Shown in pieces: positions 33,865 to 43,629 of a stretch of DNA of 64,000 nucleotides (positions are counted from its first letter, which is position 1; each line of letters starts with the position of its first letter). Source of the stretch: Wurfbainia villosa (Eukaryota > Streptophyta > Magnoliopsida > Zingiberales > Zingiberaceae); the NCBI GenBank assembly GCA_025175895.1, contig CM045989.1, positions 126,369,272 to 126,433,271 of the forward strand, given 5' to 3'. Below the pieces are notes generated by a model. That model did not search any database and was not told where the DNA came from. It was given only the letters and a program-made list of their open reading frames with translations. The position numbers and the translations under genes are program-made.

Positions 33865-35598
33865 CTAACCCTTAAGGATGGATTTTGGAACCCAAAATAA
33901 GTTCTTTCCTATTGGGTTCACTAAGTATTCCTTGGGGATCCATTTTCTAGCTATTATCTTCTTCTTATCTTGTCCCCTAGCTATTAGGCATTTGTAGGCC
34001 TTTTCATTTTTCTTTTCCTTGTAGCCTAGGCCCTTTTTGTTAAAACTAGCTCTTTGGCTCCCTAAGATCATGTTCAATGTGTTGGAGCCAATTGTGAATT
34101 TCTCTAGGGCTTTGGTTAAATAATCTACCTTTTCCCTTAATGCCCTATTTTCCTCTATGCATGCATCATTAACATCCAAAGGCATATAATCATGTGAGCA
34201 TGCATCATCATGGCAAGAAGAGGTATCATTATTATTTAAACATGCATTTTCTAGCTTATATTCCAAAGCCTTAATTTGATTAAGCATGCTTTTATTTTTC
34301 TTTTTCATTCCAAATAAGTCCTTAGTTAAACTAGAAATTATGGAAACTATTTTCTTAGGAGAAGCTTTCGTTACCATAGTTTCCATATCTTCTTCTTCTT
34401 CTTCGGATGAGGAGGATGTAGAAGCTCCCCCTTCATTTGAGCTCTCCCCACTTGAGCTTGATCTTTCATTTTTGGATGAAGAGCAATCCAAGTCATCAAA
34501 AGCCATCAAGGCCAAATTGGTGACAAAGGCATTCTCCTCATCCGATGATGATGAGGAGGATGAGGATGGGTCATCCCAAGTCCTTGCCTTGAGAGCTTTG
34601 GCCTTTCCTTTTTCCTTTGTCTTCTTCTCCTCTTCCTTTTTCTTCTTGCTCTCCTTTTTCTTCTTCTTTTCTTCCTTCTTTTTCTTTTCTTCTTTGCTCT
34701 TGTTTAGGAGAGGACAATTGTCCCTTATGTGCCCCTCTCCTTGGCAATTGTAGCATATGACCTTCCCCCTTGGTCTTCTATTCCTATCATAAGATTTATC
34801 AAATCTAAAATTCTTAAATGCACGTCTTACCTTCCTTACCATGTAGGCTTCTTCCGTGCTATCCATGGAGGAGGAAGACGCTTCATCATCGGAGGAGGAG
34901 GAGATCTCTATCTTCTTCTTCCCTTTATTTGCCAACAAGGCTACTCCCCTTGAATTTTGGACTCTAGGCTCTTCTTGTATACCTTCAAACCTTGTCTCAT
35001 GAAGCTCCATGGTTGAAAAGAATTCCTCCAAGGTGCTCACTTCTAGGTTCTTAGAGATATAAAATGAGTCCACCATGGAGCTCCATTTTGAGGACCGGGG
35101 AAAGGCATCTATGGCCTTCATTACCATATCCCGGTTTGATAGCTTCTCACCTACACTTGTTAGCCCAATTAAAATTTCTTTAAACCTAGAGTGTAGTGAG
35201 GTTACCTTTTCTCCCTTTTCTAGTTTTATATTGGATAGTTGGGAGCGGAGGAGGTCTCTCCTTGCTAGCTTGGCCTCGGATGTACCTTCATGGAGTTCTA
35301 TAAGCTTCTCCCACATCTCTTTGGCACTAGCACATTCTCCGATCCGGTTGATCTCTTGTTGGGGGAGCACATTGTAGAGATGATGCTTGACTTTTGAATT
35401 TGCAAGGTGCTCTTCCCTTTGCCTTTTGGTCCACCTAGATTTCTCTATTGGTTTCTCTTCTTCATCCCTAGGCAAAACGAAACCGGATTCCATTGTAATC
35501 ATTATATCAAAATCCGTTTCGAAAAATACCTCCATTCGCTTCTTCCACCAAGCGAATTCTCCTTCAAACTTCGGAGGATGAATGTTGGAGCCGGCCAT
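33865..35598 (-). CDS. copia Gag (intact, 577 aa)
   Basis: Structural protein of the virus-like particle. Start MAGSNIHPPKFEGEF lies 60 bp after the LTR and just after the PBS, a usual position. Residues 10-210 are the UBN2-type Gag core (words FAWWKKRMEVFF, HLYNVLPQQE, MWEKLIELHEGT). Residues 282-295 form an intact zinc knuckle, CX2CX4HX4C (CYNCQGEGHIRDNC), for RNA binding. Lys/Glu-rich (301-335) and Ser/Asp/Glu-rich (344-405) low-complexity tracts follow, then a probable coiled coil (430-455). It ends with KWIPKEYLVNPIGKN, the segment that in full SIRE-like polyproteins comes just before protease; here a stop follows. An open frame of this length without a stop suggests recent activity or selection. 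Confidence 0.9.
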   Translation of the reverse strand: MAGSNIHPPKFEGEFAWWKKRMEVFFETDFDIMITMESGFVLPRDEEEKPIEKSRWTKRQREEHLANSKVKHHLYNVLPQQEINRIGECASAKEMWEKLIELHEGTSEAKLARRDLLRSQLSNIKLEKGEKVTSLHSRFKEILIGLTSVGEKLSNRDMVMKAIDAFPRSSKWSSMVDSFYISKNLEVSTLEEFFSTMELHETRFEGIQEEPRVQNSRGVALLANKGKKKIEISSSSDDEASSSSMDSTEEAYMVRKVRRAFKNFRFDKSYDRNRRPRGKVICYNCQGEGHIRDNCPLLNKSKEEKKKKEEKKKKKESKKKKEEEKKTKEKGKAKALKARTWDDPSSSSSSSSDEENAFVTNLALMAFDDLDCSSSKNERSSSSGESSNEGGASTSSSSEEEEEDMETMVTKASPKKIVSIISSLTKDLFGMKKKNKSMLNQIKALEYKLENACLNNNDTSSCHDDACSHDYMPLDVNDACIEENRALREKVDYLTKALEKFTIGSNTLNMILGSQRASFNKKGLGYKEKKNEKAYKCLIARGQDKKKIIARKWIPKEYLVNPIGKNLFWVPKSILKG

Positions 35599-35660
35599 TT
35601 TGAAAATTGCTTGTTGTGGCGGTTAGTCCTCGACAAGCTTTCCTTGGCTTTGATACCACT

Positions 35661-36841
35661 TGTAGGGGATCGATTGGCCGGCTAGAGGGGGGTGAATAGC
35701 CCTTTTCGTTTGGATGCCGGTATTTGCTCGTCTACAAGACTAATTAGCGCAAGCGGAAGACTAATAAAGATAAGCAAATAGAAATACGAGAAAACAAATG
35801 CTAACAAAGAATGTAACGTGGTTCACGGCTACGCCGCTAATCCACGATCCCCGATTCGTCCTCGGTGAATCACTCCGCTAAACCAATCCACTAAATGGTC
35901 TCTCCTTTGCACCAAGCTAGGTGGAGGTAACCTTTACAATCAAGATCACTCTTCTTACAAATAGAATGGAGTAAAAGCGAGTAAGAAGAGTTTAGAGCTT
36001 GTGGGGCACTAGGAAGATCACTTAGAGCATAAGCATTAGTTTCTCAAAGGCTTACACCCTCTCTTTTTATAGAGAGGGCTAATTTCTTCCCGTTGGCCGC
36101 CATCAGTCGCGCCTTGGCTGACCGCCACTAGCGGCCTTGAACACGCGGATCCCGACCGCTGTAGTCCAACGGAACTCTTGGCAATGACCGATGGACCTCA
36201 TCGTCGATCGCACCGTAGTCGACCGCCTCGGCTACGAACGCTCTAATGGTCGAAACCCTATTGACTACCGATCATTGCGCTTTAGCAATGATCGATGGTC
36301 TTGATCGACGCCTTACGTATGGAAGTCATCGGCCGCCACAATCCGGTCGATCGTATACCGCCGAACTACACTCGATTCGAAGCGATCGGCCGCCATATGA
36401 CATGGCGATCGGTGTCGAAAACCCATCCGACACTTGGCCAAATGGCCAAGTTTCACCTAAGAGCTACCCTTCCCGAGTTACAATCGCCACTCTCATCTCT
36501 GAGTCCTCGCGCCGAAGTTCTCTTCGTTCTCCACGCCCTCGGCAAAGATCAGCGCACGGCTCGCAATGCTCCTTCGCGTCTCTTGCCTCAAGTCTACTTC
36601 CTCGGCTTCACTCCAAGCTTCGTCCGGCGGTCCCTCGGATGCTCCAAGCGCACGGCTTCCGCAAAGCTATCCTTCACCGACTCAAGGCACGAGTCATGAG
36701 ATGTGAAACTCGCCACGGCTCCATGTGCGAATTACTAAGTCCTGCACGACTTCAACGCACATATCACATCAACATATCAAACTAACTTAAACCCTTTGCC
36801 ACACCATCAAAACCATATTACGGCAAGAGATTGCCCTAACA
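35661..36841 (-). mobile_element. 5' LTR of gag-only copia element
   Basis: 1181 bp, partner of 31385-32578. The minus-strand TATA box is at 36064-36071. The block at 36100-36420 differs from the partner in many short substitutions centred on gatcg, cgatcg and gtcgac words, while the flanks are almost identical. Confidence 0.93.
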
Positions 36842-37215
36842 AATGTCTGCTTTTAAAGTTGATTTTCCTCAGCCGCTCGATCGTTCCATTTCTAATCTTA
36901 GCCACCCATTTAGATCTAGGGTTCAATAACTCTAATTAATCTTCCCTAAGTGGCTGATCAACCAATCCAACGGCTGCGATCGATTTGATCCGGATCGACG
37001 ACTGTGATTGCTCCAATTAGGTTCTTTTCATGTTCCCTATAAAATCACATTCAACCCGTGAAAAATAATACTGAAATTATAGGAATTAAACAATTAATTA
37101 TAAATAGATCCAATATGTAAAAACATACTGAATAACGCTAATTACCGTATCAAAGAGCCTAAAATATTTGATCTGTAAGTAAAAAAATGACAATAAAAAT
37201 GCGACTATCACTGCC

Positions 37216-38290
37216 CATACCCCCCTGATGGTTGGGAGTTTCCTGAGTTATTCTTATAGGAAAAATTCGGGTGATTCTTCCATCCGGGATTGTAGGTACT
37301 GGAGTATGGGTTGTTGGGTCTTTGATTATAGTCCCCAACCTCATCAACATGCTCAATCTGCTCTTCTGAGGTTCCCTTACCTCCATAGTGGTCCTCTCAA
37401 TATGATGTCGCTCCCTCTCTCAAGTCAATAGCCGTGCATGTAGATGAAGGATTCAAAGATTCGAACCGTCTACTGAGTGCGTCCATCCTTGTTGCTAGGT
37501 GGTCCATGGAGTTGACAGTGTATTGTCCCGCTGCAGGAGCTGGTTGACCATGTTCGGAAGCCCACTGATGGTGGTTCTGGGCCACCTCTTCTATCAGCTC
37601 CTCTGCTTCCTCTATGGTCTTATTCATAAGTGCTCCTCCTGCAGCAGAATCTAAGGACATCTTCGTAGCGTACATGATCCCATTGTAGAAGATGTGGATC
37701 ACCAACCACCTTTCTAGTCCGTGGTGGGGGCATTGGTAGAGTAGCCCCTTGTAGCGATCCCAGGCTTCAAATAGGGACTCCCCCTCCTTCTGATGGAAGC
37801 TTGTGATAAGATGGCGCATGTGAGTAGTCTTGCTTAGTGCAAAGTATTTGTTCAGGAACTGCTGCTCACATTGCTCCCATGTAGTGATGCTTCTCGAAGG
37901 CAGGGAGTGCAACCATGCTTTAGCCTCATTCTGCAATGAGAACGGGAATAGGCTTAGGCAGATTGCGTCCGTAGGGACTCCATTCATCTTCATTGTTGAG
38001 CAGATTTTTAGAAATGTCTCTAGGTGCTTGTTCGGGTCTTCAGTCGCGACTCTCCCGAATTGACTCTGCTGGACCATATCTATGAGTGTCGTCTTCAATT
38101 CAAAATTGTTTGCTGAAATAGATGGTCCAACTATACTCGGCCTAAATCCTCTAGCGCTAGGAGCTGCGTAATCCCGCAGAGGTCAACTACCTATATTTAC
38201 TTCGAATGCAGATTAGTCCTCCATCCTCTTTTGTTCTGCTCTCCGGCGATGATAGGTTCGTTCGATTTCTAAGTCGATCGAAATCAGGCC
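37216..38290 (-). pseudogene. Athila-like Gag (minus copy)
   Basis: The largest open part is 37397-38098 (233 codons) with the Retrotrans_gag words EDPNKHLETFLKICSTMK, AKAWLHSLPSRSITTWEQCE, FLNKYF, GESLFEAWDRYKGLLYQCPH and LERWLVIHIFYNG. Upstream, to about 38290, the frame continues with the usual start ISIDLEIERTYHRRR, broken by a TAA and a TGA. Downstream it runs on in another frame to the nested gypsy element at 37210 and resumes at 22670. Gag forms the particle and binds RNA. Confidence 0.85.
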
Positions 38291-38582
38291 TTATGATCCT
38301 AAGCATCTAAGCATACGAGAATCGAGCCACAAAAATTAGGAAGTGCTACCTAATTCTAAGAAGCAAAAAATAAAACAATCTAGCTAATAAAATCAAAGAT
38401 GAAATAAAGAAATAGAAACCTACTACTAAAAATAAAAATCAAAAACTAAATCTAAATATGGAAAATTTAGAACTAAAGTAAATAAGGCAAACTAAAAAGA
38501 AAATAAAGCAAGTAAATAAATCTAATCCTAGATCTGATCCAATTTTCCATTGTTCGATTCGATATCGAATCAATCAGTCCCT

Positions 38583-38600
38583 AGCAACGGCGCCATAAAC
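38583..38600 (-). other. Primer-binding site (tRNA-Asp type)
   Basis: Minus strand tatggcgccgttgctaggg next to the 5' LTR, matching the tRNA-Asp type PBS of Athila elements better than the plus copy does. Confidence 0.85.
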
Positions 38601-38601
38601 T

Positions 38602-39969
38602 TGATGCACGCGAACGCGACCTCAAATCTCGTGACGGAGGCCATCGAGGACTCGAAGTGCACGCTCATGCTCAATTCCCACAAGTGCACAGATGTTGTCA
38701 AATAATAAAAGATTATCGATCCCATAGGGACTGAGATTCGAGTATCGATTTATTCAGTGGGTGAAATTGTTTGGAAGTAAAATCTAAAGGTTTCGATTAC
38801 GAGGGTTGTCGGTGGACTAAACTCTAGTACGGTGTCATACGGAGGAAGAAAGGAGCGTGCCGAGATCTTTAAAAGGGATTCTAGGACTTCGATTTCGCTT
38901 GTGTGTCACAAAACATGCTATCAACTGGCCATTGTCTAAACGTCTAACTATGGTTTTGTGGAAGGGACATCATACACTCTCCCGATGAGCCACCACATCT
39001 ATCGGGAGCTATCTCTGCCTTACAAGGACGGGATAGGCGGTACGAGGATGCCAAATCAATCCCTACGATGAACCGTTTCCAATTCCATCGCATCCTTCTA
39101 CCCATGGTTACAAGAGATCAGGTTTACCCCTAGGTTCCTTGTATAAATCACCTAAATCTTAGATATGAGTGTTGTCACCCCTTGTATCACCTAAGTACAA
39201 CAGGTAGAAAACCTAATACGCATAGATATTGGTATAAACAATTTCCAATTGCAAATTTAAACTCAAAACAGAATTAAATTTGAAGCAACATGTCATGCAC
39301 ACACAAGCTACTCCCTAATCCTAGAATCGAAGGAACTACTCCATATATAGAAGAGGAGAATCACAAGGCATGTTCATGTTCAAATATATCAGAAATAAAA
39401 TGCAAGAACAAGAGGTTACAATGCCGATGTGGCCTTCTCTCCGGCGTTGAAGTGCAGAACTTGGATCTCCAGCGGCGTTCTTCCTCCCCGTTGCGAGTTC
39501 CCGAAGCTTTTTTGGGCTTCAATGTGTCGTCCTAGCCGTCGTGCCTCCCCTCCTAGGGTTTGGGCGGAGCCATCCTTATATAGGCATCACATCGAACCGC
39601 TGCAAAATCTGAAAAAAAACCCGAGTCGCGTCAATCTGCTAGGCTGCTACACGGCCGTGTGTTTCCACACGGCCAGGCTATGTGCGGCCCTAGGGTGGTT
39701 GATCTCACCCATTGGACATGGCCGTGTGTAGCCACACACCCTAGTCGTGTCCCATTCTGTGTCTAGCTGCAAAATGTTCTTTTGCTCCGAAAGTGCGCCT
39801 TTTCCTCCCTAAATGTTATCCTACACTCAAAAGTACAAATAGCAGACCTCCGAACCAGGAAATAGGAAATGCATGCAAAATAAAGTGACATATGCATGAA
39901 GCTAACATAAAATGTAATGAGATGTGAGCGAAAACTACTCCTAAAATCCTATATGTTTTGCTCACATCA
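38602..39969 (-). mobile_element. 5' LTR of Athila-like element (minus copy)
   Basis: 1368 bp; plus-strand ends are TGATGCACGCG and GCTCACATCA. Counterpart of 42010-43353. A TATA box lies on the minus strand at 39575-39582. It carries several cacacggccgtgtg-type palindromes (39645-39760). Confidence 0.92.
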
Positions 39970-40186
39970 GACACACAGGCGAAACCGAAGTCCTAGAATC
40001 CCATTCAAAGACTCGTTACAAACCTTCTCTTCTTCCGTGTCACACTGTACTTGAGTTAAGACGACTGTCAACCTCTCATTCGTGAACCCTAGGATTCCTA
40101 ATCTGAACAACAACACACCCACTGGATAAACCGATACTCAAAATCTCAGTCCCTGTGAGATCGATATTCTTTATTACTTGACAACA
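39970..40186 (+). mobile_element. Fragment of a second Athila-type LTR, plus strand
   Basis: Aligns with 43050-43262 of the plus-strand LTR (words aagcgaaaccgaagtcctag, cagtccctgtgagatcgata, ttattacttgac). It is the target into which the minus copy inserted. It is cut off at about 40186 by gypsy leader sequence. Confidence 0.75.
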
Positions 40187-40485
40187 CACCCACATTGACC
40201 CCCTCCTCAAGCCTATCCGTCCTCGAAGGACATCCTCTGCTTGATGTCCGATCTCAATCCACTAGGACTTCCTGCCAACTGTCTGGTCCTCCTAACCCAA
40301 CTGGACTTCCTGCCAGTTGTCTAACCCTTCTGGCCCAACTGGACTTCCTGCCAGTTGTTCGGTCCTCCCGACCCAACTAGACTTCCTGCCTGGTGTATGG
40401 TTCTCTTGATCCGGACATGGGAGCTCAACTTCCTTCGTTCGAGGTTCATGGCTTGACATGGACCATGGCTCTTATACCAATAAAA
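40187..40485 (-). mobile_element. Gypsy leader fragment with ~40-bp repeats
   Basis: Noncoding. It contains four units with ggacttcctgccagttgtc and cccaactgg words (40260-40390). It closely matches 59760-60049, the sequence between a PBS and LTR of the same gypsy family. A weak PBS (ttataccaataaaatt) stands directly before the LTR at 40486. Confidence 0.75.
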
Positions 40486-41519
40486 TTGTCACGCCTCGAG
40501 AGTATGCTGAGTCGAAAATAATGGGACAACATCTCCCCTATACGTGATACAATTTCCTGATATACATAAAACCTTTCGACTACAATCACATAACAAATAT
40601 ATATACACAATCCATACAAACACAGCGGAAGATACTGACAAATATTAAATACACAACGACTCAACTATGCACTCCGGAGTGACTTGACACAACAAGAACC
40701 ATAATAGAAACCACATCAAAAGTCAAATACATACAACACATCCGTAACTACAAATACGGAAATGATACAGGATAAAATCCCAAAACGACAATCCAACAAA
40801 ATACCATAAATCGTAATAAACCTCCATCCATTTGGTGTGAGATGGGATCAGCTGGCGGAGCTTCGAACATCCAAGGAATCTTCTACCTATTACTTGGGCG
40901 ACAGGAAACCCAGGGTCCGAGGTAGTGAGTATAAACTCAGGGGTAATATGTAGAAAGTGCATGAACAACATATAGAGATATAGAGATCTACAAGTATACA
41001 TGTGAATATCTACAGGTATACAAAATATGTCTAATAGCCATACAGTCCTATCCAAATCTAATAACAAGTAACCACAGTATAGTCATACTCAAGGCATATA
41101 CTAAACTGATCAACTGAACATGAAGTAATGTACCAACGTACCTGACGGTCTGCAACACCATAAGCTATATCATCCTGAACAGATATACAATAACAAAGCC
41201 CATATAACGTACAAAGTCAATCTCATATCCGACCAACACTCAAACATATGAACAATATATAATCACATGTAATAACATCCCGGTCCATACTACACTATGA
41301 CATGATGCTAATCAAATGCATACAACAGTCTGGACCAACCCATATATCATGCTCAACACACAGCAATATATAATATGCAAATGGCATGTATCATGATGTA
41401 CAAACATATGCAACAATCACAGCTCAATCAAATGCAGCATCTCATAGACATATGTAAAACATATATCAAATACATGCAAACATATATATCAACAATGTAT
41501 ATACATGGCCATGTCTACA

Positions 41520-41890
41520 GACCCGTCCAACCATGACCCCAGTATGGCTCGGGTGGCACAACATGATGACTAGCTCGACTCCAGCTACCACTACTCTTGA
41601 GTGGCCGAGTTGGGTAGTATGAATGAGTAGCATATAAGCGTAAAAAGCTAACTACTCCATGGGGGTCCCTGCTACTGGCCGCTCCGTCACTACCCATGAG
41701 TAGACGAGCTCCGCACACAGGACAACTGCAGGTCACACAACCACCGTCTATAGTGGGTGAGTGCTAACACCACTCTGCACAGTGGCCAGGTGCTCATCTC
41801 CAGCTACCACTGTCTATAGTGGCTGAGCGCGGGACATCCAATGCTCTTCCCTCAACCCTGCCACCACTACCCCGAGTGGCTGAGGAGGCA
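41520..41890. repeat. Hairpin-unit array in gypsy LTR
   Basis: Repeated short stems such as taccactgtctatagtggc, caccactctgcacagtgg and ccaccactaccccgagtgg, each followed by tgag or ccgag. Homologous to 2430-2680 but with different unit number. Confidence 0.6.
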
Positions 41891-42009
41891 GGATGACTGA
41901 CGACCCATCTCAACCATAACGGAGACCCCAGTCGACAACATGCATGCAATGTAATGATGCATAGCTCCACATACATATCCTCGCAACACTCCCTATCCCA
42001 TGGGGAGTC

Positions 42010-43353
42010 TGATGTGAGCAAAACATATAGAGTTTTAGGAGTAGTTTTCGCTCACATCTTGTTACATTTTTGTGTTAGTTTCATGCATATGTTACTCTAT
42101 TCTTGCATGCATTGCCTATTTTTTGGTTCGGAGGTCTGCTCGTTGTACTTTTGTGTGCAGGTTAGCTCTTCTGGTGAAGAAGATGCATTTTCAGAGAAAA
42201 AGGACTTTCGTAGCTAGACGCAAAGTGGGACACGACCAGGGCATGTGGATTCACACGGCAGTGTCCAATGGGCAAAGAACAGCACCCCAAGGCCGCACAC
42301 GGCCATGTGGTGGCCCGATGGATTTGCACGACTAGGGCTTTTTTTGGATTTTGTAGCTGTCCAAGGCGATGTCTATATAGGGATGGCTCAGGCCAAACCC
42401 TAGGGGAGAGGCACGACGGCTAGGATGACACGCCGAAGCTCTAAAAAGCTTCGGTAACTCGCAGTGGGGAGGAGGAACACCGTCGGAGGTCCACAACTTG
42501 CAATACAACGCCGGAGAGAAGATCACGAAGCATCGTATATCTCTATTTCTGTGCTTTATCTCTATTGTATTCAAACTTAAACATGTTTTGTGATTCTTCC
42601 TTCATATTTATGGAGTAGTACTTTCGATTCTAGGATTAGGGAGTAGCTTGTGTACATAGACAATGTTGGTTCATATTAAATTTTGGCCATAAGTTTGATT
42701 TGACAATTGGTAGTTGCTCTTTATTATATCTACGTGTGTTTGACTTTCTTTCCACTGTGCTTAGGCGATATGAGGTGGTGACAACCCTCGCAATCTAAAT
42801 TTAGGAGGTTTGATCCAAGGAACCTAGGGGTAAACCTGACCTCCCGTAACTGCGGGGAGAAGGGAGCGGTGTAATCGGAAACGGTTCATTGCAAGGATTG
42901 ATTTGACATCCTCATACCCTCTATCCCATCCTTTTGGGCGGAGGTAGCTCCCGGTGAATGCGGCGGCTCTGCGGGAGAGTGTATGATGTCCCTTCTCCAA
43001 AATCGTAGGTAGACGTTTAGACGACGCCAATTGACAACATTGTTCTGTGGTACACAAGCGAAACCGAAGTCCTAGAATCGCCTTTTAAGACCCTGGCACA
43101 CTCTTTTCCTCCTCCGTGTGACACCGTACAGAGTAGGGTCCACCGATAGTCCTCACCAACTGACTCTCTCAGAGATCACATCCGAACAATCGTAGCCACT
43201 TAGTGTATTGGTACTCGAATCCCAGTCCCTATGGGATCGATAATCTTTATTACTTGACGACATTCATGCACTTGCGGGCGTTGAGCGCGAGCGTGCACTT
43301 TGAGTCCACGATGGTATCCATCGTGAGATTTAAGGTCGCGTCCGTGCACATCA
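42010..43353 (+). mobile_element. 5' LTR of Athila-like element (plus copy)
   Basis: 1344 bp, TGATGTGAGC...GTGCACATCA. The TATA-like box TATATAG is at 42374-42380 (TATATAAG at 48920-48927 in the 3' LTR). It contains the cacacggcc-type inverted repeats near 42225-42330. Confidence 0.92.
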
Positions 43354-43356
43354 AGT

Positions 43357-43377
43357 TTTTGACGCCATTACTGGGGA
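43357..43377 (+). other. Primer-binding site (tRNA-Asp type)
   Basis: ttttgacgccattactgggg just after the LTR; a diverged form of tggcgccgttgccgggg. Several changes, so priming would be poor today. Confidence 0.75.
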
Positions 43378-43629
43378 CTGTCGATTCGATATCAAATCGA
43401 ACGGTGGTAGATTGGATCAAACTTAGGATTAGATTATTTTCTTGTTGTATTTTCCTTTTAGTTTAATCTTATCATCTTAGTTTTATTTTCCATATTTAGA
43501 TTTAGTTTTTATTTTCAGTAGTAGTTTCTTATTTACTTATTGCATCTTAGATTTTTATTTGCTAGATTTATTTATTTTCTGCTTTTAGCATTAGGTTAGC
43601 ACTCTTACTTTTGTGGTCTGGTTCATCGT

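Larger units (their letters stand above)
31385..36841 (-). mobile_element. Gag-only SIRE-like copia element, structurally complete
   Basis: 5457 bp with TSD aatgt (31380-31384 and 36842-36846), LTRs 31385-32578 and 35661-36841, a tRNA-iMet type PBS (ggtatcaaagcc, minus strand, 35645-35658) and a PPT (32579-32592). The only gene is an intact gag. Between the gag stop and the 3' LTR lie 1.3 kb of noncoding, AT-rich sequence with repeated pyrimidine runs. There is no protease, integrase, RT or RNase H, so it depends on enzymes of a related element. Confidence 0.93.
22676..37210 (-). mobile_element. Tat/Athila-lineage gypsy element, degenerate
   Basis: Starts TGATAGGAACAG and ends GCGACTATCA, with target copies ctacc (22671-22675) and ctgcc (37211-37215), one mismatch. 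LTRs are 22676-24352 and 30039-37210, the latter split by a copia element. The minus strand carries PBS, Gag/protease, RT and integrase remnants, then a long 3' spacer and a PPT. RT before integrase assigns it to Ty3/gypsy. It interrupts the Gag gene of the Athila-like element. Confidence 0.9.
30039..37210 (-). mobile_element. 5' LTR of gypsy element, split by copia element
   Basis: LTR sequence is 30039-31384 and 36847-37210 (1.7 kb when the insert and one TSD copy are left out). The copia element 31385-36841 entered at the word gagaaaatgt, which is uninterrupted in the partner LTR near 23977. Confidence 0.92.
9855..39969 (-). mobile_element. Pol-less Athila-like element, minus strand, with nested inserts
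   Basis: Host pieces are 9855-11211, 20506-22675 and 37216-39969. Read on the minus strand from the right they give 5' LTR (38602-39969), tRNA-Asp type PBS, gag-protease, a large extra ORF and the 3' untranslated region; the 3' LTR lies beyond the insertion at 9855. The order matches the plus-strand copy at 42010-53840 throughout. Neither copy has reverse transcriptase, RNase H or integrase between protease and extra ORF, so the deletion was present in a shared ancestor. The element has gacac (39970-39974) after its right end as the expected TSD copy. Confidence 0.85.

Noticed and set aside
34286..34753. Plus-strand open frame of 155 codons, Ser/Phe-rich
   Set aside because: Antisense to the Lys- and Ser-rich tracts of the intact copia Gag.
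36246..36785. Open frame of 179 codons in SIRE-like LTR, with similar frames at 301-684 (minus), 32316-32522 and 63090-63497
   Set aside because: The last ~60 codons recur because the LTRs are copies of one another. They are antisense to the element, their starts vary, and no known domain is seen.
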